Assembly (NCBI GenBank): GCA_030704615.1
Contig: CM060733.1
Location: forward strand, 53,816,001-53,880,000
Length of the DNA: 64,000 bases
DNA from: Takakia lepidozioides
Lineage: Eukaryota > Streptophyta > Takakiopsida > Takakiales > Takakiaceae
Reading direction: 5' to 3'
Part shown: piece by piece, positions 48,580-58,620 of the stretch
Position numbering within the stretch: the first letter of the stretch is position 1
How the letters are laid out: the number at the start of each line of letters is the position of its first letter
Program-made: the position numbers and the translations under genes
Notes under the pieces: model-generated
Seen by the model: only the letters and a program-made list of their open reading frames with translations
Told to the model about the DNA's origin: nothing
Databases searched by the model: none

Positions 48580-48690
48580 AGAATACATCCCTGCAGAGGA
48601 CACGTATATACCGGCAGATTCACCAGTATACACCCCTGCAGAGGACACGTACATACCAGCAGATTCACCAGTTTACACCCTTGTAGAGCA
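48580..48690 (+). repeat. 45-bp coding repeat at the N-terminus of gene 1
   Basis: Roughly two and a half copies of a 45-bp unit encode EDTYIPADSPVYTPA. The frame stays open through the repeat, which supports a coding origin. The next unit is interrupted by the hAT insertion. Confidence 0.75.
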
Positions 48691-48701
48691 CACGTACACA
48701 C

Positions 48702-49525
48702 CAGTGTTGAGCGGGTATTGAATTTTTATTTACCCTCAGGGTAAGGATATCCTGAATTTTGAGAAAAGATTTACCCGTCGGGTCAGGGTATTATTATTTT
48801 TCAAATGGAAAGTAAGGGTCGGTTCCGGGTAATGCACATTTGTAGAACAAGCCGGGTCAAGGTATAACTGGGTACTTTCAAAATCCAACCTGAGGGTAAG
48901 GTTGTTTAACGGGACCAGATAATTTGGTATTACCCACCAAATAAGTAGAAGTTTAGGTAGGGTAAGGGTAGGGTAAATGGCAATTTCCCTAAGGATTTCA
49001 GATGAATTGGCAATATAACCAATATAAACCAATGAGATTCAAATAAGAAGAAATTAAAATTGAATATAGTTCAAAATAACTTGAGCATAATAAATCAATG
49101 GTAAGAAACTAAGTTTCAATCCCAAGAGTATAAAAACAAAATATAGGTACATCAATATACACGTGCAACGCACTAAAGCAGCCTAGAAAACCGCCATAAT
49201 ACCTATTTGCTTTGGGATTTGCGATTCGTCCTTGAGATACATTTAATGGCAATGGAATGACCTCGGCACAAGAACATCGGTAGCAAGCCCATTACCTGGA
49301 TTCCATTACCCGCCAAGAAAAACATTACCCGCCATAAAGGTCGGTAAATGCTGATGATTTACCCTTCATCCGGGTCCGGGTCCGGGGGAAACATAAATGA
49401 TACCCTTCATAATTAGGGTCCGGGTCCGGGTAAACAAAACCTGCCGGTCCGGGCATATATGGGTAACCTTACTTGGATATACCCGCCGGGTATACCCGGG
49501 TAAATTGTATACCCGCTCAACACTG
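48702..49525. mobile_element. hAT-type non-autonomous element inserted in gene 1
   Basis: Perfect 17-bp terminal inverted repeats (CAGTGTTGAGCGGGTAT) at 48702 and, inverted, at 49525. The flanks GTACACAC (48694-48701) and AAACACAC (49526-49533) match at 6 of 8 positions, the decayed 8-bp duplication. The 824-bp interior has GGGTAA/TTACCC-rich subterminal regions and no coding sequence. It splits the 45-bp coding repeat of gene 1, so it inserted after that gene was in place. Confidence 0.85.
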
Positions 49526-52500
49526 AAACACACCTAGAGTGTACATACCAGCAAAGTCCAGACCAAACCACATCTCAGAACTTCACACCCCAAAAGAGCA
49601 AGCCATATGAATAGTAATCTGATGGAATTCGCGATTCGGCTGGGATTCACGGTCCCTACGGACGAAGACAACTTGGAGATTGAAATCCTCTCAAGAGCTG
49701 GGAATATCTTGACGGTATTCTCTACCATAATGCCCAGGAGAGACAGCAATTGGAGGAACAGCGAATCCAATCGGAACAGAAGCAGTTGGAGGACACGAAA
49801 AAAAAAACAAAACAAAACAAAACCTAAAGAAGGAAATGGAGATATGACGAAGAAGAAGGGGGAACAAAACGACGGAAGACCATCGATATCATGAATAGCC
49901 AAGAAAAGAGGCGTCTGAAGACTAACGAGATTTTCGACATGGATGAGGCCAAAAGAGTCGAGAAGACTCTCTTTAAGGAATACCAGGATATATTCCCGTT
50001 TGGATTTGACTTTGTCCAGGAAGTAGACGTCAACCGCTATTTTCTGGCCCCACAGCATATGGTAGATCGACCACTCTGTGAGAAGCACAAGTTGGAGATA
50101 AAATCATGACTAGTTGCGTACGACCTAATTGACTCAAAAATGCCTGTTTACTTGTTGCCACGACACGAGACAGACACCATGAAGGTGTGGAGCAGGAAGC
50201 CCGTCAATGAGCGCGAATTGCAGAAGACAACATTTTTTATTATCCGAGGCCAACACACATTGGTGGCAGCGGGCAGGTCTGGGGGAGGTCTCCCGTGTTA
50301 CCCCACCTTTCTGAAATTCTACTTACTGGTTGACTACGTAATTGTTCACTGTCCATTGTCCATTGTCTTTTCTGCTAATGCTAATCTACTGAAGTGTGAT
50401 GATTGCAGGAGCTTCTAGAGGATCCGACATTGAATAATGATGTGCTGATAAAATCTCTACGTTCATGGCCTGCTAAGATAGTGTGCTCGACGGATGAGTT
50501 GCGACTGGTGACTATCTCGAAGGTTCTGAACAAGCCCAACAAGGAGAATCTTTACGAACCGTCTTTCTATGAGAAGGCCCGTCACTGCCGAAAATATTAC
50601 CATTACAAGGAGAGGCCCCAAAAGTATGATGAGCATCGACGGGCCAAGACACAGAAGTGGAAGGTGAGTGTGACCACAGGAGGTCTCCCATCCTTTCTTC
50701 CCATTGTTCTATCAATGCAACGATGCAATGGATGTCTAGATTATATTTGATCTTTGGACTCAATCTCATTGTGTACTAGTCACAGGCGGCGATGGTCTCA
50801 TTTCGCCCCAAGATGATTGTCCAAACATTCTGGATTCCTTCTCTTCAGTTGAACAGAAGGAATTTCAGATCTTTCCACCATCTTCCGGGAACCAAATGAT
50901 CCCATCGTCATCCGAGATTGTGTTCACATCGAAGCTATAAGTTCGAATAGATTGATGGGTGTGGGAGAGCTTGATTAGTGTCGAAGAGTTGTCATGAAAG
51001 GTGCAAGATGCGAACAACCTTGGAGAGGCTGAAATGAGCAACCCCGCAAGGTTATTTTAAAATGATAGGTTGAGTGGCAAATGAGGAAGATTTGAGGACG
51101 AGAGATCTCCCGTCCTTTTGAATTGACTGAAGTTGAAAGTAGGGCTAGATTAGCACAGGAGACCTCCCGTCATAGATAGCTACACTTGCTAGTATGTGCA
51201 GGATTTCATTGTCGGAGCTCAAACCATTCTGGATGTGAAAAGTGACAAGGAGGCAATGCCACTTGTGTTCACCTCTGATCGGACCTGGAATTACTAGACA
51301 AAAGTGTTTTCAAGATGGGAGAAGTGCGAGCTCATTGATCCCAAAGGGAACATCCCCCAGAAGGAGCAGCCAGCACTCAAAAAATCTAGCGTGGCTCGAC
51401 TGCAGGGGTTGGACGACAGCCAGATTGCAAAGGTTGTCATCATGTTACTTAAGAACAAAGTGTTGATGCGTCATCCATACACTGGGCCTGACACCGATGT
51501 TCTGAGTCTAGAGGATTATTGCAAGTACAAGAAGTTGAGGAGGCACATTATTGATGATATCATGGTCGGCTTTGGATTTAAGGAGCTGACGAAGGAACCG
51601 ACATCCATAAACAAAGGCTGAGTGGACGGCCATCAAGCATAAGTACAAAAGGAATTTTGAGGCTCCAGTAATTCATCTCCATTTCATTCTTCCGATGGCA
51701 GAGTCGGAGTGGGAAAGAGTGGACAAGGTTGTGCGGAGGTGCATCACATCCAAAGATTGATACATTCCAAGAGTGCTACATACAGAGGCGGAAGAATCGA
51801 AAAATCCTTTGGAAAGTCGGTACTACAATAATGAGATCCGATCATCGGCCATCGACCAAGTCGTTGATCTCTTCTGTGCGGAGGGATCTTCCGCTATCAA
51901 TGTGTACTGTGGGGGGGTGGTCACATACTCGCTTATGGTAAGCACGTACAAACTCAATTCCTAATTTGACTTTTGGTAAACCTCATTAGCTTTCTATTGA
52001 ACATAGGGACTGTAACAGATGATCTAGGGGAGATCTCCCATCCTCCATTGACGGGAGATCTCCCTTCCTAGCTTTGACGGGAGACCTCCCATCCTCCATT
52101 TGATAATTCATATCTCTGTTTTGAGATGAACATCGCGTAAGACTAGACTGGCACGACACAATACTGATACCCAGATGATTAGAAGCATTTATTAGAGGAC
52201 TTTCCCGAGTGCATCCGTATTCGTACAAAGTGATACATAAGCCTTTAGGTAACACACTGGCGATGTTATCTAAGATCTTGGGTATCACTTTGTACACTGG
52301 CAATGTGTTATAAGATCTTATGGTTTACTTGATAAGTATGGCCAGGCATAATCTTGAAGTAATTCCCAGATTGTGAGAGCTCTTAGATATTGCTTCAGAT
52401 GATGGGTTGAAAGTGTGCGTAGGAATTCACCATATTTTTTAAGCTTTTTACCGTCATCCTTCGACGGGAGACCTCCCGTACTCCTTTTACCATTATCATC

Positions 52501-53859
52501 TGTTTTTTTTTCAGATTGTCAAGTTACTAGTATTAGGATCATTCGAACCTTCTCCCTTCCTCTCTTTGACGGGAGACCTCCCGTCATCCTCTTGGCCATT
52601 CTTATCTGTGTTTTAAGATAAAACTCGTGCAAGACTAGTCTGGCACGACACACTATTGATACCCAGGTGAATAGAAACATTCATTACAGGACTTTTCTGA
52701 GTGCATCTGAATACCTACAGAGTGTCACAGAAGACTTTAGATTACGCATTGGCGAGTTTGTGAGGGCATCTACCTACATATATGAGAGGGGATAGTTTAC
52801 AAGGATGTAACGTGGCTCGATTTATCCTGATTATCGATTACATCATATGACGGGAGACCTCCCGTTCTCCTTCGACGGGAGGCCTCCCGTCCTTCTTTGA
52901 CCGTTCCCATCTGTGTCTTGGGACTATCCAGTTACTGAATGTTAATAACCGGCTTATGTTTGAACAATCAGGAATCAAAATGTAGGGTGTTGGAAGTAAC
53001 GCACCCTAGTCGTATGTTATCAACAAGAGCCTCTGCTGAGAAATCCTTCAAAATTCTCGCATTGCTGAGTACAAAGGGTCCCGCGGAAGAGGCCCATCGT
53101 TCTGACAGAAATCAAGGACGCCAGGAGAGGACACAGATGTCCCGCGACACCAACTCTCGAAGAGAATTACTAACGCAACCAGATCCAGCCAGAAATAGGC
53201 CTGTGCACTTGGAGGATGGTGAAGATGACAGTGAGACTGAATCCAACGGCGTGGAGCAGAGCCCAATGTTTCATTGGCGGTTTGCAAAAGGAAGATGGAT
53301 ATTTCGCAGGCGATGAGTGGGGAGAGATCCCTTCAGCCTCAGGTGCTTCCACTGCTCTTTACTTATTTTTCTAGCTAAAATATGTTCCATTCCAGTTTGG
53401 TACCTAGAAAAGATGGATATTTTTCAACTCTAGCTTGGGTTGAACTTTTTAAAATTTGGTTCGCTGCATGTGATTGCCGAACCAGGAACATAGACTAGTC
53501 TGAGACATTGGGAGGGAGATCCTACCGTTATTGTTTAGTTTCTTTCATATGATTTGGTTGCTTGGGCCTATCATGTAGAGAACAGACTCAGGGCCTCAAA
53601 TTACAAGGAATCCCCTACCTTCCACCATTAAAGGTTACTTTAGTTCAACTGAGGTGTGGAATGCAGTACATACTAGCATGAGCACCCAGCTGATACATGG
53701 AAATCAACATATACTAGTGCCCAGGTTGAATAGGCTAAGAGTCCTCAGTTCATACAAACTAGTGTGATAAGTATGGTTGGGGTGCTTGCTGGAAGAATTC
53801 TAGGTTGTCATTGCAACAAGGCAAGGATGTATGTGATTTGTGCAGAGGCATGGATATAG

Positions 53860-54560
53860 CTGAAGAAGTAGGGATAGAGTGTTGGTCCAGATTCATCCAA
53901 GAGGGCCAGATATCAAGCACAAGATTACCTATGATTGTCTGTGGACGGATAGCTACAAAAAACGTGCAGCGGCACAATGGATAAAATCAGGCACTGCTAC
54001 TGAAGGCATCATCTTCAGCACATTTCACCCTGTTTTTCCCTCTTATCAGGATCGGCCCTAATTTCCATGTTGAATTCTGCAAGTGAGCTGGTTGAGTGAA
54101 TATAGTTTGGAGTGACTTTGACACGATACTGCCAATGTGACAATAGGAAAGTATCAGAAAACAAGTAATAGAGATGAGGAGAAGCTGTGGAATGAATACT
54201 TTTCTGACCCCAGTCAATGATGGGACAACCAAGGCAGAAAGGTGAATGCCTGTTACCTTTCAAAGAGTAGCAGACGCAATTCAGCCTAGGAACTAATGTG
54301 ATAAGCTGAGTTAGGTGTTTCCTAGAATAAATCTAGGCTGTCCTTGTCAGCTACTAGCAGCAAGGCAAGGATGAATGCATGATTTGTGCAGAGGCATGGG
54401 TAGTTGAAGGAACAAAGATAGAGTGTGGGTCCAAACTCATCCAAGAGGGCCAGATTTCAAGCACAAGATTACTTATGATTCCCTGTGGATCAATAGCTAC
54501 AAGAAACTTGCATGGGTACATAGTCTATTCCATAGGACTCAATTTGCCACTGAGTCTTGC
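53860..54560 (+). pseudogene. Two copies of the OSB 'PDF-motif' exon (organellar ssDNA-binding protein)
   Basis: Copy A (about 53890-53990) reads GPDIKHKITYDCLWTDSYKK; copy B (about 54430-54550) reads PDFKHKITYDSLWINSYKK followed by LAWVHSLF. PDFKHKxTxxxLWI is the conserved PDF motif of plant organellar single-stranded-DNA-binding (OSB) proteins, which bind mitochondrial or plastid ssDNA and limit recombination. Between the copies, 53990-54200 matches 57800-58010. No full-length gene is assembled here, so these are duplicated exons of a broken gene. Confidence 0.68.
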
Positions 54561-54599
54561 ATTATGAGGATCACAATTGTTTGGCAGCTTACCTAGGCT

Positions 54600-56220
54600 T
54601 TGACCCTTAGGCAATCCCCAGAGCAGTAGTAGCTTTGGGCTGCTTTTTTACTTTGGTTTTTTCATTTTGTCCCATAATCTCTTTGAGCTTTCTGCAGATG
54701 TAATAAAATACCATTTTGTTTCATTTTCATTTCATTTTGTTTCTAGGCATGTCTTTCATCGTTTTCGCATTTCTAATGACATGATTAGTTCTCTTGTATG
54801 GCATTACATGAGTATGTATTAGTCGGCTCACTACAAACACCAAAACTTCAAAGCATGAACCACTATGAATGATTGTTCAAGTAATTTCAAGCATTTCATT
54901 TAAAGTAGTAAAGCAGTAGTTGCACCGACTTTCGTAGTCGCAGTTGCCACTAGGCATGTAGCACTGCAAGTTATGTGGTCGACTACCACGTTGCGTCTCA
55001 GGCCCGTGGCCATGTGGCAGCAGTGCTGCTCATCGCGGCGCCGCGACGTCGTCGTCCACATCCGCGTCCATGTGTCACTGCGGTCCGGTGAGTCATTCCA
55101 CTCATGCGGAGGGAAAAGTCAAAGTCAGCCCAAAAGGTCAGACACACAGGCGGCTGGCCTGGTTACGCCACGTGGTGACTCAACAATAATCGCAATAATC
55201 ACTAAGCAGTCGTTGACGCGTCTGCATCTGTTACCACTCCAATCATTGGATGTCCGATCCAACTGCCATGTTTGTTGTAACTAGTCGTTTGTAACTTCCA
55301 GTCGATCCCAATTTTTTTATTTTTACGATTGAAAATGATCCCTAGTGGTAAATGACACGAATGCTTCTAGTGCCAGTCGACACTTTCAATGTACGCAGGA
55401 CTTGTAAGAAAGATTTCATTTCATCCTTGGAAAGTACATACGGTGCAACAGACATTACCATTTTTCCAGGGTCACGTGGTGTGGGGCGGTTCCACTACAA
55501 CAGATCCTGGCTTTTAGATCTACCACATTTGCCTAGTCGTGGCATATATGTCTGCAAAATGCGAAGGGCAGTCCTGAATGCCAATGGAGACCACCAGAAG
55601 ACATATATACCATTGTGTGCCTCCGCCACGTCAGGATCTGCGGTCAAACACATTTGACCAGATAGATTGAGATGGTAGATACGACTACAAGTACAGTAGG
55701 ATGACATGGGCATCGCAATGTATGACTACTAGTATTCACGACTACACGTGGCGATTGATGGTGCCCAAGGAATGTTTATGTGGAAAATGCAAAGATAAAT
55801 GGATGAAATAGAACGAGGATGTGACTGCAAATGACGACGTGTCTACATATCATTGCTCGCGTGGTTGAGATATTGTGGTGTATTGGATGTAAGTGCATCT
55901 AACGGCTACAAATTATACGACTTCGAGGGTGACGTCCACTTACTGGTGATTTATTTTAAATTGTAAGCGGTTTCAACAAGTTCACTAGTAACTCCACAAT
56001 TATATTTTAAGTTCATGTAATTTGAAATGTATATACTAGTAATGAAATAGAATATACAGTCGTTTTAACCACTCATTTAATGACTATATATATATATATA
56101 TATATATTCAAATATATAAAGCTAAAAATACCTTCACATAATAACATGGAATATATAATTATTTTATATATTTTTAGGGTGCAAAACGTTCAAAAAATTC
56201 AAAAGTTGTCTCGAATGTAG
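54600..56220. other. No gene seen
   Basis: Anonymous DNA with a GC-richer patch near 54990-55190 and a TA microsatellite at about 56086-56107. The open frame 55352-55657 has no recognised motif and an equally long shadow on the other strand. Confidence 0.4.
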
Positions 56221-56302
56221 GGTTGTTAGGTCGCAGAGTGCAGGCTTGGGACTTAGTGTTTTTTGGGGTCTGCGTCTTCTTAGTGCCAAAGCATCGTGAT
56301 AG

Positions 56303-58010
56303 AGGCCGTGTTTCAATCTCTACCTGCTCGAATGCACCATGGCCGCTCTCACAGACCTATCCGACATTACCTGACTATAGACACAAACAACATACACAAG
56401 AGGTCCTAGTGGGTTCATGGTCAGTCGAATCCTCCATGGGTCAAGATACAAGGTCGACGACAATGTGGTGAGGGCGCCTTCTTCTTCAACCTATTTCAGC
56501 CTGTTTTGCCCTCTCATCAGACTCGGCTTTGCATTTGCAGCACGAAGCAAAGCTGGCACGAGTTTTTGAAAGATCCTTCGCGATGGTGGGACAACCGCAA
56601 TCGGAAGGTGTGACTTTTTCTTAATGTACGATGTGAAGAAGATTGTCCATCCTGCAAATGTGGGCTCTCGGCTCCTGTTAGTACCATGATTTGGTATTCT
56701 TCCTGATGTTTACGAGGTTCTTGGGAGAGTCAACTTTGTCTTAGTAGGTCGTGTTTCAATCTCTGCCCGCTCAGTTGCATCGTGGTGGTTCTCACGGACC
56801 AATCCGACATTACCTTACTACGAACACAAGCAGCACACACAAGAGGTCCTCTTGGTTTCATGGTCAGTCAAATCCTCCATGGGTCATGACACAAGGTCGA
56901 GGACAATGTGGTGAGGGCACCTTCTTCTTCGACCTATTTCAGCCTGTTTTGCCCTCTCATCAGACTCGGCCCTGCATTTGCAGCACGGAGCAGAGTTGGC
57001 ATGAGTTTCTGAAAGATCCTTCACGATGGTGGGACAACCGCAATCGGAAGGTGTGGCTTTTTCTTAATGTACAATGTGAAGAAGATTGTCCATCCTGCAA
57101 ATGTGGGCTCACGGCTCTTGTTAGTACCATGATTTGGTATTCTTCCTGATGTTTACAAGATTCTTGGGAGAGTCAGCTTTGTCTTAGCAGGTTGTGTTTC
57201 AATCCCTGCCCGCTTAGTTGCACCGTGGTGGTTCTCACAAACCAATCTGACATTACCTGACTACGCACACAAGCAACACACACAAGAGGTCCTCTTGGTT
57301 TCATGGTCAGTCAAATCCTCCATGGGTCATGACACAAGGTCGAGGACAATGTGGTGAGGGCACCTTCTTCTTCGACCTATTTCAGCCTGTTTTGCCCTCT
57401 CATTAGACTCGGCCCTGAATTTGCAGCACAGAGCAAAGCTAGCATGAGTTTTTTTAAGATCTTTCACGATGGTGCGATAACCGCAATCGCAAGGTGTGGC
57501 TTTTTCTTAATGTACGATGTGAAGAAGTTTGTCCATCTTGCAAATGTGGGTTGTTGGCTCCCGGTAGTACCATGATTTGGTATTCTTCCTGAAGTTTATA
57601 CGTTCTTGGGAGAGTCAGCTTGGTCTTAGCAGGCCGTGTTTCAATCTCAGCCTACTCAGCTGCACCGTGGTGGTTCTCACAGATCAATCCGACAGTACCT
57701 GACTACAGACACAAGCAACACACATAAGAGATTCTTTGGGTTGATGGTCGGTCAAATCCTGCATGGGTCATGACACAAGGTCAAGGTCAACAATGTGGTG
57801 AGGGCACCTTCTTCTTCAACCTCTTTCTGCCTGTTTTACCCTCTCATCAGCTTGGCCCTAAGATACATATTGAATTCTGTAAGTTAGCTCGATGGGTGGA
57901 TCTGTGGTGGTTAGGAGTGACTTTGACAAGTTACTGACGATGTGGCAGCAGGAAAGTATCCAAAAACAGATCTAACATAGATGAGGAGAAGCTCGTTGGT
58001 GGATCTATGG
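56303..58010. repeat. Tandem ~443-bp repeat, four copies, with an OSB-like exon
   Basis: Units begin near 56303, 56746, 57191 and 57634 (GTGTTTCAATCTCTGCCCGC at each start, with variation). The first three each contain an exon-like piece reading SWHEFLKDPSRWWDNRNRK (about 56540-56608, 56980-57052 and, decayed, 57420-57495) followed by a donor-like GGAAG|GTGTG. WWDNRxxK precedes the PDF motif in OSB proteins, so these copies are the partner exon of the PDF exons at 53860-54560. The fourth unit lacks this exon and runs into sequence shared with 54040-54200. Confidence 0.8.
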
Positions 58011-58489
58011 TGGTTTTGGAGTGATTTGGACATGTTACTGTTTGTAGGGTTAGGGCGTCAGGGGGGCTGCTATTTCATGAGCCATGAGCCATGAGCGGCA
58101 TGAGCCATGAGCAGAGTCGTAAGTGTCGAAAAAAACATGAGCAGGATTATTTTCCGGAAATGAGTGTCCGCGGGAATAGGGTTCGGGGTGTCATGGTCAT
58201 AGGGGGAGAAGGACCTCCCGATGAAGGAGGTTCGGCAATGTTTTTTAGAATTACATATTGAAAGGCAATGTTTTGCGAATGGTAGGGTGGTACTGCTATG
58301 TACAATGGGGGCCCATTTCAGCCTACCAGCCACTTGCAAAATCCACCCACACTCCCAATCCCAAACGAAACGAGGAATGATGCATTTCTGGGAACGATGG
58401 ATACAGAATAGAACAAAAAGAGGGCACAATGAGGTTTTTATTGATCCACATGAATTGCATTTGAAGCACGTCTACTGTGCTGATTGTGC

Positions 58490-58620
58490 AAACAAATCTT
58501 TAGCCCTGTGCCTTCTGAATACAAGTCACGTTGTCAATGGGACTTCGACTGCTCTGAAAACTAGCTCATGAGTCATCGGGCTCCTCCAGTGGAACACAGA
58601 CATTGGAAGACTACGTGACA
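58490..58620 (-). pseudogene. C-terminal relic of the RWNCCQW protein family
   Basis: On the minus strand this reads HELVFRAVEVPLTT and stop, matching NELVLRAIEVPSTW and stop at the end of the minus-strand gene at 62299-62866. The DNA differences between the two copies fall mainly at third codon positions of this minus-strand frame (CTT/CTA, AGG/AGA, GCT/GCA, GTT/GTC, CCG/CCA), which argues for past selection on the minus strand. The rest of the gene is absent. Confidence 0.55.

Larger units (their letters stand above)
48153..52891. repeat. Palindrome family 1: GACGGGAGACCTCCCGTC, 14 copies
   Basis: Eighteen-base palindromes (8-bp arms around a 2-bp centre) begin at about 48153, 48174, 48255, 50281, 50675, 51097, 51154, 52025, 52050, 52076, 52463, 52568, 52849 and 52874. 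The copy at 52874 is a perfect 18-bp palindrome (centre GC); most others carry AC, GT or AT in the centre or one to three arm changes. All lie in presumed introns or flanks of gene 1; two sit within 25 bases of a splice donor (50277 and 50664). None was found in the rest of the window. The sequence between copies is not conserved. Confidence 0.92.
48383..53317 (+). pseudogene. Gene 1: ParB-like plus permuted methyltransferase-like protein, broken
   Basis: Segments in order: an N-terminal frame from 48383 with YIPAEDTYIPADSPVYTP-type repeats, cut by a hAT insertion (48702-49525); a ParB-like segment (49891-50276) with RPLCEKHKLEIK, PVYLLPRHE and FFIIRGQHTLVAA; after an intron with acceptor at about 50409, RELLEDPTLNND and WPAKIVCSTDELRLVTISKV (to about 50663), which resembles the helix following ParB folds; a middle part (51204-51620); and a C-terminal part (51600-51940) with RSSAIDQVVDLFCAEGSSAI and NVYCGG, aligning with the SAM-binding motif of gene 2. 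A last acidic exon (52975-53317) is less certain. Stops at 50107 (TGA), 51296 (TAG) and about 51758 (TGA), plus frameshifts, indicate a pseudogene. Function is inferred only: DNA binding and base methylation, as in phage ParB-methylase fusions. Confidence 0.6.

Noticed and set aside
48153-52891. Palindromes as a CRISPR array or rho-independent terminators
   Set aside because: Spacing is irregular, the copies lie in introns and the genome is eukaryotic; neither interpretation fits.
55352-55713. Open frames of 101 and 72 codons on opposite strands
   Set aside because: No motif, no splice or homology support; probably chance in GC-richer DNA.
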